Assembly (NCBI RefSeq): GCF_900452865.1
Contig: NZ_UGOZ01000001.1
Coordinates: 2,666,001 to 2,730,000, forward strand
Direction: 5' to 3'
Length of the DNA: 64,000 nucleotides
DNA from: Legionella taurinensis
Lineage (GTDB): Bacteria; Pseudomonadota; Gammaproteobacteria; Legionellales; Legionellaceae
This document shows positions 53,675-63,448 of this stretch, one piece after another. Below the pieces are notes generated by a model, which saw nothing but the letters and a program-made list of their open reading frames with translations, had not been told where the DNA came from and did not search any database. Made by a program: the position numbers and the translations under genes. Position 1 is the stretch's first letter. The number at the start of each line of letters is the position of its first letter.

Positions 53675-54538
53675 ATGATGTTAGTCAATACCTTAAAAGA
53701 CATGAGGGATTTTTTGCATGCCCAACTGTGTTATCAATTGTTCATTACGCCCATTCCCATGCCCGTTGAAAAACAGTATCGGGCCTTTGCCGAGCGTGCC
53801 TGTGAATACATTGCCAGCAAGCGGTCAACCCTGATTGAGCGGCATTCACCGCGCCATCATGTGTTTCATCATTTTGACCAGCCTGACAATCCTACTGCTA
53901 AAAAAATATTGATTACTCATGGCTGGATGTCGCGGGCCGCCTACATGGTGAAGCTCATTCGCCATCTTCATCAGCAGGGGTATGAGGTTTATGCGCTGGA
54001 TTTCCCGGCTCATGGCGAAGCCAAAGGGCTGCAATTGACCTGGACCGATGCCGTGACCATCCTTCGTGAAACCATCAACCATTTTGGCCCCTTCCATGCG
54101 GCCATAGGCCATTCCTTTGGCGGCGCCATGCTGCTTAACACCCTGAATCTGGCCAATCAGTTTGAAGAATGGCAACTTAAATCCTCACCTGAGCGCATGG
54201 TGCTCATCGCCTCTCCCACGCTCATGCGAACGCCAGTAAGCCGCTTGGCCAGGCAACTGCGCCTGAGTGGGCAGGGGTATCGCGAATTACGCAATATCTT
54301 TCGACAGAATGCTTCAACAGAAATTGAGAACCTTCATTTTCGCCATTTGGTTAACCGCAGCCAGGTTCCCATTCTTTGTATCCATGGCAGTGAAGACAGC
54401 ACGATTCATCCTGTCGAATCCATTCGTTTTTGCCAACGATACCCCCATGCCGCGTTAAAAATCATTCCGGGCATTGATCATGTTGAAGTGTTGATTGATT
54501 CCCGTGTGGAGCAGGAAGTGAGCCATTTCCTGGCCTAA
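53675..54538 (+). CDS. Alpha/beta hydrolase
   Basis: 287 residues. AIGHSFGGAML gives the nucleophile Ser, ILCIHGSEDSTI the Asp region and GIDHVEVL the catalytic His, a complete triad. THGWMS is the oxyanion strand. No signal peptide. The substrate may be an ester or lipid. It is convergent with the ABC-2 permease gene, overlapping by 4 bases. Confidence 0.86.
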   Translation: MMLVNTLKDMRDFLHAQLCYQLFITPIPMPVEKQYRAFAERACEYIASKRSTLIERHSPRHHVFHHFDQPDNPTAKKILITHGWMSRAAYMVKLIRHLHQQGYEVYALDFPAHGEAKGLQLTWTDAVTILRETINHFGPFHAAIGHSFGGAMLLNTLNLANQFEEWQLKSSPERMVLIASPTLMRTPVSRLARQLRLSGQGYRELRNIFRQNASTEIENLHFRHLVNRSQVPILCIHGSEDSTIHPVESIRFCQRYPHAALKIIPGIDHVEVLIDSRVEQEVSHFLA

Positions 54539-55668
54539 TCCAGCGTGCGGCGGTACCGTTTATAACCAATGGCCATCATGACCACGGCAAACAGCATAAT
54601 GGGGATGGTTTCCTGCCAGACGTCCCAAAAGCCATTTCCTTTCAGCAGAATTCCCCGCACAATAATAAGGAAATGAGTCAGAGGCAGAATCGATCCTACC
54701 CATTGCGCCCATTCCGGCATGCCCTGAAAGGGGAACATGAAGCCGGATAACAGAATGGACGGCAAAAAGAAAAACATCGCACTCTGTGCCGCCTGCAACT
54801 GCGTTGACGCCATGGTGGAGAAGGTTAATCCCATGACCAGATTAGCGAAAATAAAGGGCAGACAACAGACCATCAGCAGCAGGATGCTGCCTTCCATGGG
54901 CACACCGAATAACAATTTAGCCAGTATCAAAATAATCAGAGCCTGCAGGTAACCTACGATAATATACGGCAGCAGCTTGCCGATCATCACTTCCAAAGGA
55001 CTCACCGGGGTAGCCAGCAGGTTCTCCATGGTGCCCAGTTCGTATTCACGGGTAATGACCAGTGCGGTCACCACCACCAGCGTCATCGTCATCACCACCC
55101 CGAGCAGGCCGGGAACAATGTTGTAGGAGGTAATCGCCAAAGGATTATAAATGGTATGAACCTGAGGCTGATAAGGCGGGATTTTCGGGCTTAGGCTTGC
55201 CAGCGGACCGGTTAATTCTTTCTTTAACACCAGCGAGGCCAGTTCAACAAAGACATTCACAGCCCGACTGGTTGCCGCAGGATCCGTGGCATCGGCTTCG
55301 AGTAACAGCACCGGCCTTAGTCCCTTCGCCAGATCACGGGAGAAATTAGGCGGAAAATTAATCACAAACTGCACCTTGCCGCGTTTGAGCAAACGATAGG
55401 CTTCCTCTTCAGTCAGGGCAGGCGCTATGAATTTAAAGTAAGTGGAATTTTCCATGCCGCTTAAAATGCGGCGGGTCAGCGGACTGGGATCGTTGTTCAC
55501 GATGGCCGTGGGCAAATGGCGGGGATTGTTGTTGATGGCAAAGCCAAACAGGACGAGTTGCAACAGGGGAATAAAAAGTATCATGCCGAACGTGGCCTTA
55601 TCACGCCGCATTTCAATGAATTCTTTGACCATGATGCCAATGAGCCCGGAGGCAAACGGGGTTTTCAT
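54535..55668 (-). CDS. ABC-2 type efflux permease
   Basis: 377 residues. One membrane helix near residue 30, a large extracytoplasmic domain (about 50-165), then five to six helices including TMTLVVVTALVITREYELGTMENLLATPVSPLEV (residues ~190-225), typical of YhhJ/YbhS/YbhR permeases. It works with the ATPase and HlyD protein encoded upstream; the three genes overlap by 4 bases each. One permease gene suggests a homodimer. Substrates of relatives are drugs or hydrophobic compounds. Confidence 0.88.
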   Translation of the reverse strand: MKTPFASGLIGIMVKEFIEMRRDKATFGMILFIPLLQLVLFGFAINNNPRHLPTAIVNNDPSPLTRRILSGMENSTYFKFIAPALTEEEAYRLLKRGKVQFVINFPPNFSRDLAKGLRPVLLLEADATDPAATSRAVNVFVELASLVLKKELTGPLASLSPKIPPYQPQVHTIYNPLAITSYNIVPGLLGVVMTMTLVVVTALVITREYELGTMENLLATPVSPLEVMIGKLLPYIIVGYLQALIILILAKLLFGVPMEGSILLLMVCCLPFIFANLVMGLTFSTMASTQLQAAQSAMFFFLPSILLSGFMFPFQGMPEWAQWVGSILPLTHFLIIVRGILLKGNGFWDVWQETIPIMLFAVVMMAIGYKRYRRTLD

Positions 55669-56591
55669 CCCATTTTTCCTCCCGATTGTTTGACCAGGCT
55701 GATGAAAGCGTCTTCCAGGGTGGGTTCAATTGCCTCCCAGCGTATGGGGTAGCGTGCGGCCAGTTGACTCAGTTCGTTTTCCACGCGGTTTTTGTCATAC
55801 CCGCACACATGGATGCGGCTGCCGAACAAAGCGGATTGCACAATACCCTGCAATTGTTTGGTTTCCTGCAATAAGCGGGTGGAGACTTCGCCTGAAATCT
55901 CCCAGGTACCGAGTTGGGTCGTGGCGATCACTTCCGCTACCGTGCCCGTCACCAGTAAATCGCCATAGGCAAGATAAGCGAGACGAGTACAGCGCTCTGC
56001 TTCATCCATGTAATGGGTGGACACCAGGGTGGTAATGCCCTGTTCGCTCAAACTGTGAATTTTATCCCAGAATTCCCGTCTTGCGATCGGGTCTACTCCG
56101 GCTGTCGGTTCATCCAGCAACAGCAAATCAGGATCATGCAGCAGGCAGGCGGCCAGCGCCACACGCTGTTTCCAGCCCCCCGATAATTGCCGGGTTAATT
56201 GATTGCGGCGGGGTATTAATTCCAAATCCTCCATTGTCTGTTCAACCCGTTCTTTACGTTTATCGACGCCATACACACGGGCAACAAAATTCAAATTCTC
56301 CTCGATGGTCAAATCCAGGTAGTAACTGAATTTTTGAGTCATGTAGCCGACGTGTTGCTTTATTTTTTTGGATTCCGTGAGAATGTCATAGCCCAGGCAT
56401 TGCCCTTCCCCCTTGTCCGGGGTTAACAACCCGCACAACATACGGATGGTGGTGGTTTTACCGCTGCCATTGGGTCCAAGAAAACCAAACACTTCGCCGC
56501 GTTTAACCAGCATGTCAATGCCGTTTACGGCGATTTTGCCGTCAAAGGATTTTGTTAAATTGTGGACATCAATAATGGCATCGGTTGTCAT
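55665..56591 (-). CDS. ABC transporter ATPase
   Basis: 308 residues, one nucleotide-binding domain. Walker A is GPNGSGKTTT, the signature is RQLSGGWKQR, and Walker B is LLLLDEPTAGVDP. The extended C-terminus is like YbhF/CcmA-type drug exporters. It is the middle gene of the HlyD-ATPase-permease operon. Confidence 0.92.
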   Translation of the reverse strand: MTTDAIIDVHNLTKSFDGKIAVNGIDMLVKRGEVFGFLGPNGSGKTTTIRMLCGLLTPDKGEGQCLGYDILTESKKIKQHVGYMTQKFSYYLDLTIEENLNFVARVYGVDKRKERVEQTMEDLELIPRRNQLTRQLSGGWKQRVALAACLLHDPDLLLLDEPTAGVDPIARREFWDKIHSLSEQGITTLVSTHYMDEAERCTRLAYLAYGDLLVTGTVAEVIATTQLGTWEISGEVSTRLLQETKQLQGIVQSALFGSRIHVCGYDKNRVENELSQLAARYPIRWEAIEPTLEDAFISLVKQSGGKMG

Positions 56592-57532
56592 CGTAATAAC
56601 ACCGTCACGGGCTGCCCCGGTTTAAAGGCATGGAAATTGTCAAACCGGGCCTGCACGCGAAAGACCAGTTTGTCGTAATTCTCACGGCTATAGATGAGGG
56701 GCGGCGCGTATTCCGCTTCCGGTGCGATATAGCTGATTAGCGCCGGATTGTCAGGTTGACAGCCACTGCAGGTAAAATGAATTTTTTTACCGATGCTCAA
56801 ACGGGCCAACTCCTCGACTGGTACGTAAAATTCAATGTGGACATTTTCAGGCGTGAGCAAGGACACCACCGCCTGCTGCGCACCAACAAACTCCCCCGGG
56901 CGGTAATAGGTATCAAAAATCACCCCGGCTGCAGGCGCATGCACCGTTTTTTGCGCTAATTGCCACTTGGCTTCATTGAGCTTCGCCGCAATCGCCTGAA
57001 TCTGCGCTTCCTGCGCCTTGATCTGGTCGCTGCGGCTGCCCATCTTCGCCAGCGTTAGATTGGCTACATACTGATCCCTTAATTTTTTCTGCTGATCATA
57101 GGTAGCAAGAATCTCATCAAGACGGTCTTTTTCGATGGCATTTTTCTGATAAAGGCTCTGGTAGCGCTTCACGCGGATTTCTGTCAGTTTTATCTGGGCG
57201 TTCACTTGTTCAATCTGCGCCTCAATGGCCTCTACCTCCGGGGCACGGCGCGGGTTTTTTAAATCCTTAAGCAGACTTTTGGCCTGTTCCAGATCACTGG
57301 CATATTGCTTAATCACCTGTGCCTGCGGCTCGGGATCCAGTTGAAAAAGCCGTTGACCTTTAGTCACCGCCTGGCCGCGTTTAACCAGCAATTGTTGCAG
57401 AATGCCTGAATTGGGTGAGGCCAGGTAAATATTATCGCCTTCGACATAACCCTGGTAACGCCGCTCGCCGGAATGACCGCAGCTTAGCAGGAGAAGGGTC
57501 AGGACAATAATCGCGTAATGTTTGATTTTCAT
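56588..57532 (-). CDS. HlyD-family periplasmic adaptor lipoprotein
   Basis: 314 residues. The N-terminus is a lipoprotein signal (IIVLTLLLLSCG). The order is lipoyl-like half (YVEGDNIYLASPNSGILQQL), a long coiled coil (about 75-175), second half (TVHAPAAGVIFDTYYRPGEFV), then a beta barrel. It bridges the inner-membrane ABC exporter to an outer-membrane channel such as TolC, not in this window. It is the first gene of the operon, and 212 bases separate it from gor. Confidence 0.9.
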   Translation of the reverse strand: MKIKHYAIIVLTLLLLSCGHSGERRYQGYVEGDNIYLASPNSGILQQLLVKRGQAVTKGQRLFQLDPEPQAQVIKQYASDLEQAKSLLKDLKNPRRAPEVEAIEAQIEQVNAQIKLTEIRVKRYQSLYQKNAIEKDRLDEILATYDQQKKLRDQYVANLTLAKMGSRSDQIKAQEAQIQAIAAKLNEAKWQLAQKTVHAPAAGVIFDTYYRPGEFVGAQQAVVSLLTPENVHIEFYVPVEELARLSIGKKIHFTCSGCQPDNPALISYIAPEAEYAPPLIYSRENYDKLVFRVQARFDNFHAFKPGQPVTVLLR

Positions 57533-57744
57533 AGCGTTTCAAGTTTAAAGCCTCGTTTGAGTATAATGAATTGCCACTGAACTTGCAGCTATTCCTGCTG
57601 AATCCTGTGCTTGGCAGGTTGCCCTTCCGCCCATTTCTGCCTACCATTTAATTTTCCTGTAGCGTTATGGCTTGTCTCTTTGGCCTGCTTAAATGGATTT
57701 TCCGGTATTGCTAATCAGCGATTGGTCTTTCAAAGGATAATGAC

Positions 57745-59094
57745 ATGAAATTCGATTTGATTGTTCTTGGCGGCGGTAGTGGCGGCATGGCCAGTGCGGT
57801 ACGGGCGGCAAAACACGGTGCTAACGTGGCGGTGGTTGAACAGCAGTATCTGGGTGGTACCTGCGTTAACTTAGGCTGCGTTCCCAAAAAAATGATGTAC
57901 AACAGTGCCAACATTGCAGAAACCTTACGTAAATCCATTGATTACGGTTTTGCACCCACCAACATCCGCTTAAACTGGCAAACCCTGGTGCAAAAGCGCA
58001 ATGCCTATGTCGCCAGTCTGCGGGAAATTTATGGCAAGCGTTTCAGTCAATACAAGATGACGCTTCTAAGCGGCGCCGGGGCTTTTGTTGATGCCCATAC
58101 CATTGACGTGGCAGGTGAGCACTATACCGCCCCGCACATCATCATCGCCACCGGTGGTGAGCCCAGCATGCCGACTGATTTGCCGGGGATTGAACATGCC
58201 ATCAATTCCGATGGTTTTTTTGATTTAGCCGACAAACCCCAAAAAGCCGCCGTCATCGGCAGCGGCTACATTGGTGTGGAATTAGCAGGCATTCTTCAAA
58301 GCTTAGGCACGGAAACCCACTTATTAATCCGCGGAGAAACCCCACTGAGCCGTTTTGATTCCCTGCTTGGCGACACCTTGATGCAGAGTATGCGGCAACA
58401 GGGCCTGCATGTGCATGTCAATCATCACGCCCAAGAAATCAAAACCGATAGTCAGGGTAAAAAAATCATCGTCTGTAAAAGCGGGTCGGTGATTGACTCG
58501 CTGGATACCGTCATTGCCGCAGTTGGGCGGTCCCCCCGTACAGCCCATTTAAACCTCGACACAATCGGTGTGAAAATGGATGCCCGCGGTTTAATCACGG
58601 TCGACAAATACCAGAATACGTCGGTGGAAGGGATCTACGCCATCGGTGATGTGATTAATGCCCCGGCCCTGACCCCTGTCGCCATTGCAGCCGGCCGCCG
58701 TCTCTGCGACAGGCTATTTGGCGGTGAAAAAGAAGCCCACTTAAATTACGATAACATCCCGTCCGTGGTCTTCAGCCACCCTCCCATTGGCAGTGTGGGG
58801 CTCAGTGAAGCAGACGCTGTCAGCAAGTTCGGTAAAGACGCCATCAACGTTTACAGCACCCGCTTTAATCCCATGTTGGATGCCTTCAGCAGTGAACAAA
58901 CACCCACGGCGATGAAACTCGTCACTTACGGTAAAGAGGAGCGCATCGTCGGCCTGCACGTCATTGGGTATGGTGCGGATGAAATGCTGCAGGGATTCGC
59001 GGTTGCTGTTAAAATGGGCGCCTGCAAACGCGATTTTGACAACACGGTCGCTATCCATCCGACCAGTGCCGAAGAATTGGTAACCATGGTGTAA
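57745..59094 (+). CDS. gor: Glutathione-disulfide reductase
   Basis: 449 residues, normal for the family. [16 protein letters not shown] binds [19 protein letters not shown] holds the redox pair C40 and C45. [14 protein letters not shown] binds NAD(P)H. The C-terminal [12 protein letters not shown] carries the catalytic His. It keeps glutathione reduced. It is followed after three bases by the gamma-carbonic anhydrase-like gene. Confidence 0.93.
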   Translation: MKFDLIVLGGGSGGMASAVRAAKHGANVAVVEQQYLGGTCVNLGCVPKKMMYNSANIAETLRKSIDYGFAPTNIRLNWQTLVQKRNAYVASLREIYGKRFSQYKMTLLSGAGAFVDAHTIDVAGEHYTAPHIIIATGGEPSMPTDLPGIEHAINSDGFFDLADKPQKAAVIGSGYIGVELAGILQSLGTETHLLIRGETPLSRFDSLLGDTLMQSMRQQGLHVHVNHHAQEIKTDSQGKKIIVCKSGSVIDSLDTVIAAVGRSPRTAHLNLDTIGVKMDARGLITVDKYQNTSVEGIYAIGDVINAPALTPVAIAAGRRLCDRLFGGEKEAHLNYDNIPSVVFSHPPIGSVGLSEADAVSKFGKDAINVYSTRFNPMLDAFSSEQTPTAMKLVTYGKEERIVGLHVIGYGADEMLQGFAVAVKMGACKRDFDNTVAIHPTSAEELVTMV

Positions 59095-59097
59095 AAA

Positions 59098-59634
59098 ATG
59101 AATCCAGCTGTACGCCCCTATCTTGATCATGTTCCTGTGCTTGGCCAGGACGTTTATATCGATCCCACCGCCGCCGTAATTGGCCGGGTGCAGCTGGGCA
59201 ACCATGTCTCCGTTTGGCCCATGGCGGTGATTCGCGGCGACGTGAATGCCATTACCGTGGGTGATGACTGCAACATTCAGGATGCCGCGATATTACACGT
59301 CACCCATGACGGTCCGTTCACGCCCGGCGGACAACCGCTTGTGCTTGGAAAAGGCATCACGGTAGGACATCAAGCCGTGCTTCATGCCTGCCAGATTGAC
59401 GATTACTGCCTAATTGGCATGGGGGTTCTCATTCTTGATGGCGCTTACATCGAACACCATGTGCTCATTGGCGCCGGCAGTGTCGTACCCCCCGGCAAAC
59501 GCCTGGAGAGCGGCTTTCTTTATCTTGGCAATCCCGTGAAGGCCATTCGCCCGCTGTCAGAGGAGGAATTGCGCCATCTGGATTACTCCGCTGCGCATTA
59601 TGTGCGGTTGAAGAACAATTATTTAACCCCTTAG
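59098..59634 (+). CDS. Gamma-carbonic anhydrase family protein (YrdA-like)
   Basis: 178 residues of left-handed beta-helix hexapeptide repeats. Zinc ligand histidines are in ILHVTHDG and TVGHQAVLHAC. The start VPVLGQDVYIDPTAAVIG is typical. Some members are carbonic anhydrases, many lack proven activity. It sits three bases after gor, and its stop overlaps that of the convergent argR gene by 4 bases. Confidence 0.88.
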   Translation: MNPAVRPYLDHVPVLGQDVYIDPTAAVIGRVQLGNHVSVWPMAVIRGDVNAITVGDDCNIQDAAILHVTHDGPFTPGGQPLVLGKGITVGHQAVLHACQIDDYCLIGMGVLILDGAYIEHHVLIGAGSVVPPGKRLESGFLYLGNPVKAIRPLSEEELRHLDYSAAHYVRLKNNYLTP

Positions 59635-60089
59635 GCCATTAACAGGTAAGGAAACTCCTGGTGCAGCAATTCACAGACTTTTTGCTGATGCGCTTTGCTT
59701 TTCAGAATCAGCAAGACCGTATCATCCCCGGCGATGGTTCCAAGAATACCCGAATCGGAAGGCTCCTGTGCGCTGAATGACACGTATTTGCGATCCAGGT
59801 AATAGGCAAGACTGCTGGCATTGCCGGGATGGGTTTGCAGCACAATGAGGCCAAAATCGGAAACCTGGCTATTCAACACCAGCGGCAGCCCCGGCTGATG
59901 GTAATCAATGACCTTATACAATCCGGCCACTTTGGCAATTTTCATTTTTTTCAAACGCCGCGACAAGGTCGCCTGGGGAATGTCATAGCCTCTTTTTTTC
60001 AAACTCTGCTGCAAATCACTCTGCTCGGCAATCACTTCGGTTTGCACAATGTTCACGATTAAATCATCAATGATCTGGTCATGGGACAA
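59631..60089 (-). CDS. argR: Arginine repressor
   Basis: 152 residues. The N-terminal winged helix has QSLKKRGYDIPQATLSRRL, and the C-terminal arginine-binding oligomerisation domain has TIAGDDTVLLIL with its paired Asp. ArgR hexamers bind ARG boxes when arginine is plentiful. It is divergent from the arginine transporter operon, and an ARG box lies between them. Confidence 0.93.
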   Translation of the reverse strand: MSHDQIIDDLIVNIVQTEVIAEQSDLQQSLKKRGYDIPQATLSRRLKKMKIAKVAGLYKVIDYHQPGLPLVLNSQVSDFGLIVLQTHPGNASSLAYYLDRKYVSFSAQEPSDSGILGTIAGDDTVLLILKSKAHQQKVCELLHQEFPYLLMA

Positions 60090-60110
60090 GAGCCTCTCCT
60101 TGCATATGTA

Positions 60111-60145
60111 TCAAATAAAATGGAAGTATATTCAATTTTATTTGA
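60111..60145. repeat. 11-bp perfect inverted repeat in the argR/art gap
   Basis: TCAAATAAAAT (60111-60121) and ATTTTATTTGA (60135-60145) are exact reverse complements with 13 bases between them. The right arm lies inside the ARG box. It would let one ArgR oligomer contact both promoters. Confidence 0.55.
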
Positions 60146-60147
60146 CA
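60130..60147 (+). promoter_or_regulatory. ARG box (ArgR operator) over the -35 element
   Basis: ATTCAATTTTATTTGACA fits the E. coli consensus WNTNAATWWWWATTNANW with one mismatch. It covers the TTGACA -35 of the art promoter, so ArgR bound here would block RNA polymerase. Confidence 0.7.
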
Positions 60148-60171
60148 ATACAAATGCCGGGCTGTTATATT
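60142..60171 (+). promoter_or_regulatory. Promoter of the arginine transport/argGH operon
   Basis: A perfect TTGACA (60142-60147) and TATATT (60166-60171) are 18 bases apart, 33 bases upstream of the binding-protein ATG. Confidence 0.7.
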
Positions 60172-60203
60172 CAAAAAATGATTAAATTTTGGATATAAAT
60201 TCT

Positions 60204-60938
60204 ATGAAGTTGTATTTTTCTTTTCTTTTAATGCTTGCAATTGCCTTTTCCTCTGGCTGCGAACAGCAAGAAAATGGCGATGAGCTGCATTTTTCCACCT
60301 CTGCCGAATATCCACCTTTTGAATATTTGGATCATGGCGAACTCAAAGGATTTGACATTGATTTAGCCAGACTGATCGCGAAAGAAATGGGGAAAAAGGC
60401 GGTTTTTGACAACATGCAATTCAGCACGGTGCTGCCAGCAGTCACCTCCGGTCAGGATGATGCCGCCATTGCTACCATTACCATCACCGATGATCGCCAG
60501 AAAAATGTTGACTTTTCGACCCCCTATTATTTTGAGGGCATGGCAGCGGTTTATCCTGACAGTCAGCCGATAACCCAAGCGTCTCAGTTGGCTGGCAAAA
60601 AAATCGCGGTGCAACTGGGTTCCGTCATGGAAATCTGGGTAAGGCAGGCTTTTCCTCAAGCCCAGATTACCGCCCTGGATAACAACAATCAGGCGGTTGA
60701 AGCCTTGATTGCCGGCCATGTCGACGTGGTGCTCATGGATGGCGTGCAGGGGCGGGTGTTCAGCCAAAAGAATCCAGGCTTATCCTACCGCCTTGTTGGC
60801 CAGGCAAAACAGGGTTATGGCATTGCTGTAAAGAAAGGCTCCCCCTTGACGACGCAAATTAATCAGGCGCTCAAACGCTTAGCGGACAAAGGCGCGATTC
60901 AAAAACTGAAAGCACACTGGTTTAAGGAGTCGCTATGA
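60204..60938 (+). CDS. Arginine/amino-acid ABC transporter substrate-binding lipoprotein
   Basis: 244 residues from the ATG at 60204; a TTG at 60189 is less likely. A lipoprotein signal ends in FSSGC with lipidated C19. The mature part is a type II binding fold starting LHFSTSAEYPPFEYLDHG and containing KGFDIDLARLIAKEMG and QLGSVMEIW. Being under an ARG box and before argG points to arginine or a related cation as ligand (ArtJ/ArtI type). Confidence 0.88.
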   Translation: MKLYFSFLLMLAIAFSSGCEQQENGDELHFSTSAEYPPFEYLDHGELKGFDIDLARLIAKEMGKKAVFDNMQFSTVLPAVTSGQDDAAIATITITDDRQKNVDFSTPYYFEGMAAVYPDSQPITQASQLAGKKIAVQLGSVMEIWVRQAFPQAQITALDNNNQAVEALIAGHVDVVLMDGVQGRVFSQKNPGLSYRLVGQAKQGYGIAVKKGSPLTTQINQALKRLADKGAIQKLKAHWFKESL

Positions 60939-61582
60939 ACGAATTGAGCCAGAATGTAGGGTTTGTGGGACAGGGCATTACCCTCACCCTGCAACTGCTC
61001 GCTGGAGGGATTACTCTCGGCCTGGTGCTGGGAAGTGTGTGGGCTATCTGCCGCTATTACAACCTCGCCAGTTGGGGCATTAACCGACTGATTTCGATTC
61101 TGCGAGGCACACCGCTGATTTTACAGTTAAGTCTGATTTATTTCTCGGCGCCGGCGTTAACTGGAGTAAGACCCGGCATTTTGGCAGCAGGCATTCTTGC
61201 CTTCGGGCTTAACAGTTCCGCCTATTTTGCGGAAATCCTGCGCGCCGGGATTGAGAATTTACCGAAAGGACAGTTTGAAGCCGCAGCCACGCTTAAAATT
61301 CCCACGTTTTACCTGTGGAAAGACATTATTTTACCCCAGGTGATCCGGGCGATTTTTCCAGCGATCATCAATGAAATCATTGCCCTGCTGAAAGAAACCG
61401 CCCTGATCTCAACCATCGGCGGCATGGATTTAATGCGTAACGCCCAATCGCTGGCAGCTCAGCAATTTACTTATTTCATGCCCTTGTGCATTGCCGGTTG
61501 CTACTACTATAGCCTGGTCCTGTTCATTGAATGGCTTGGCAAAACGATTGAAAAACGAGGTGTCTATGATACAAATCACTAA
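60935..61582 (+). CDS. Amino-acid ABC transporter permease (ArtQ/ArtM-like)
   Basis: 215 residues with about five membrane helices. The EAA loop is EAAATLKIPTFYLWKDIILP. GTPLILQLSLIYF is typical of polar amino-acid permeases. Only one permease gene is present, unlike ArtQM of E. coli, so it should form a homodimer. It overlaps the binding-protein gene by 4 bases and the ATPase gene by 17. Confidence 0.9.
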   Translation: MNELSQNVGFVGQGITLTLQLLAGGITLGLVLGSVWAICRYYNLASWGINRLISILRGTPLILQLSLIYFSAPALTGVRPGILAAGILAFGLNSSAYFAEILRAGIENLPKGQFEAAATLKIPTFYLWKDIILPQVIRAIFPAIINEIIALLKETALISTIGGMDLMRNAQSLAAQQFTYFMPLCIAGCYYYSLVLFIEWLGKTIEKRGVYDTNH

Positions 61583-62219
61583 TGCCTGCAAACAATTCGG
61601 CAAAACCGTCGTCTTGAATCAAATCAATTTAACCATTGCCGCCAACAGCGTTGTCGGCCTTGCCGGTCCCTCCGGTAGCGGTAAATCGACCTTGCTGCGT
61701 TGTATACAGCAACTTGAAAAACTCGACTGCGGCCGGATTGAATTAGCGGGTAAAAGCGGATTTATGTTTCAGGATTTTCAACTGTTTCCGCACATGACGG
61801 TTCTTGATAATCTGGTCTATGCGCCAAGCCTTCATGAGAAAGGTACCGATCACGAAGGCCGCGCATTGGAACTACTGGCGGTATTAGGGCTTGAATCAAA
61901 AGCCCACGCTTTTCCGCAGCAATTGTCCGGCGGACAAAAGCAGCGTGTGGCCCTGGCGAGAAGCCTGATGATGAAACCGGATCTGCTGCTTTGCGACGAG
62001 CCAACGTCGGGTTTGGACAGAGGCAGCATGAATGATGTCGCCGCCTTGCTGAATCAGGTGAAAGGCATGAACGTCACCATGGTGATTGCCTCCCATGATT
62101 TACCTTTCTTAACCGGCATCGCCGAACGCGTGGTGGTCATTAACCAGGGCAATCTGATTGCGGATTTAACTACCGCTGACTTAACCGACCCGATAGCCGC
62201 CCTGCAAACGTATTACTAG
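61566..62219 (+). CDS. Amino-acid ABC transporter ATPase (ArtP-like)
   Basis: 217 residues from the ATG at 61566, which has GAGGTG upstream and a normal N-terminus ([13 protein letters not shown]). Walker A is GPSGSGKST (34-42), the signature is [16 protein letters not shown] and Walker B is [12 protein letters not shown]. It powers the arginine importer. It is followed by argG after 8 bases. Confidence 0.92.
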   Translation: MIQITNACKQFGKTVVLNQINLTIAANSVVGLAGPSGSGKSTLLRCIQQLEKLDCGRIELAGKSGFMFQDFQLFPHMTVLDNLVYAPSLHEKGTDHEGRALELLAVLGLESKAHAFPQQLSGGQKQRVALARSLMMKPDLLLCDEPTSGLDRGSMNDVAALLNQVKGMNVTMVIASHDLPFLTGIAERVVVINQGNLIADLTTADLTDPIAALQTYY

Positions 62220-62227
62220 GAGATAAC

Positions 62228-63448
62228 ATGAAAAAAACAATCAATAAAATTGCCCTCGCTTATTCAGGCGGACTGGATACGTCCGTTATGATTCCCTGGC
62301 TTAAGGACCATGTGAGTGGCGCTGAAGTCATTGCGGTGATTTGCGATCTTGGCCAGCAGGAAAATCTGGCTGCCATTAAGGAAAAGGCGCTCAAAAGCGG
62401 GGCCTCTCAAGCGTTTGTTGTCAACGTGCAGGATGAGTTCGTCACGGATTACCTTTGGCCATTGGTTAAATCCGGCGCCCTTTACGAAGAGCAATACATA
62501 CTGGGGACCATTTCCAGGCCGCTCATTGCTCAAAAACTGGTGGAAATCGCCTTAGCCCAAAACGCCGATGCCATTGCTCATGGCGCTACCGGCAAGGGCA
62601 ATGATCAGGTGCGTTTTGAATACACGGTCAAAGCCTTAGCTCCTCAACTGGAAATCATCGCACCCTGGCGGCACTGGGAAATCAAATCGCGCCAGCAAGC
62701 CATTGAGTACGCCAAAGCCCATGGCATCGAGGTGCCGGTAACGCCCAAGGCCCCTTATTCTCGCGATCACAACATCTGGTATATCTCGCACGAAGGCGGA
62801 GTGATTGAAGATCCGGCCGCGGCCATGCCAGACGATGTCCTGCTCATGACCTCTCCCCTTGAGCAAACCCCGGATGAGGCCGCGACTGTCACACTCGACT
62901 TTGAGCAGGGCGTGCCAACAGCGATTAATGGTAAAAAAGTAACCCCTGTTCATCTCCTGCAGCAACTTAATGAATTGGCGGGACAACACGGCATCGGCGT
63001 TGCCGACATCGTTGAAAATCGCCTGGTGGGCATGAAAATCCGCGGTATTTATGAAGCACCTGCCGCCGCGGTGATCTACAAGGCGCATAAAATGCTTGAA
63101 AGCCTGTGCCTGGATCGGCATACCCTGCACCTTAAACAATCCCTGCAGCAACAGTATGCCAATTTAGTGTATGAGGGACGCTGGTTCTCCCCCAGTAAAA
63201 AAGCCCTGGATGCCTTTATTGCCGTCACCCAGCAGCATGTCAGTGGCAGCGTGAAATTAAAACTGTTCAAAGGCAATATCATGCCCTGCGGCATGCAATC
63301 GCCATTCAGCCTGCATAATCCCGCCTTGGCCACTTTTGAAGAAGACAGCATCTACAACCAGAAAGACGCGGAAGGCTTTATCAATCTGTTTTCGCTGTCA
63401 GCCAAAGTGTATGGCCTCGTGCATCAAGGAGGACAAGATGACCAATAA
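62228..63448 (+). CDS. argG: Argininosuccinate synthase
   Basis: 406 residues. [18 protein letters not shown] is the ATP pyrophosphatase loop, and [14 protein letters not shown] and [18 protein letters not shown] complete the site. It joins citrulline and aspartate. AGGAGATAAC lies before the ATG. It follows the transporter directly and overlaps argH by 11 bases. Confidence 0.96.
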   Translation: MKKTINKIALAYSGGLDTSVMIPWLKDHVSGAEVIAVICDLGQQENLAAIKEKALKSGASQAFVVNVQDEFVTDYLWPLVKSGALYEEQYILGTISRPLIAQKLVEIALAQNADAIAHGATGKGNDQVRFEYTVKALAPQLEIIAPWRHWEIKSRQQAIEYAKAHGIEVPVTPKAPYSRDHNIWYISHEGGVIEDPAAAMPDDVLLMTSPLEQTPDEAATVTLDFEQGVPTAINGKKVTPVHLLQQLNELAGQHGIGVADIVENRLVGMKIRGIYEAPAAAVIYKAHKMLESLCLDRHTLHLKQSLQQQYANLVYEGRWFSPSKKALDAFIAVTQQHVSGSVKLKLFKGNIMPCGMQSPFSLHNPALATFEEDSIYNQKDAEGFINLFSLSAKVYGLVHQGGQDDQ

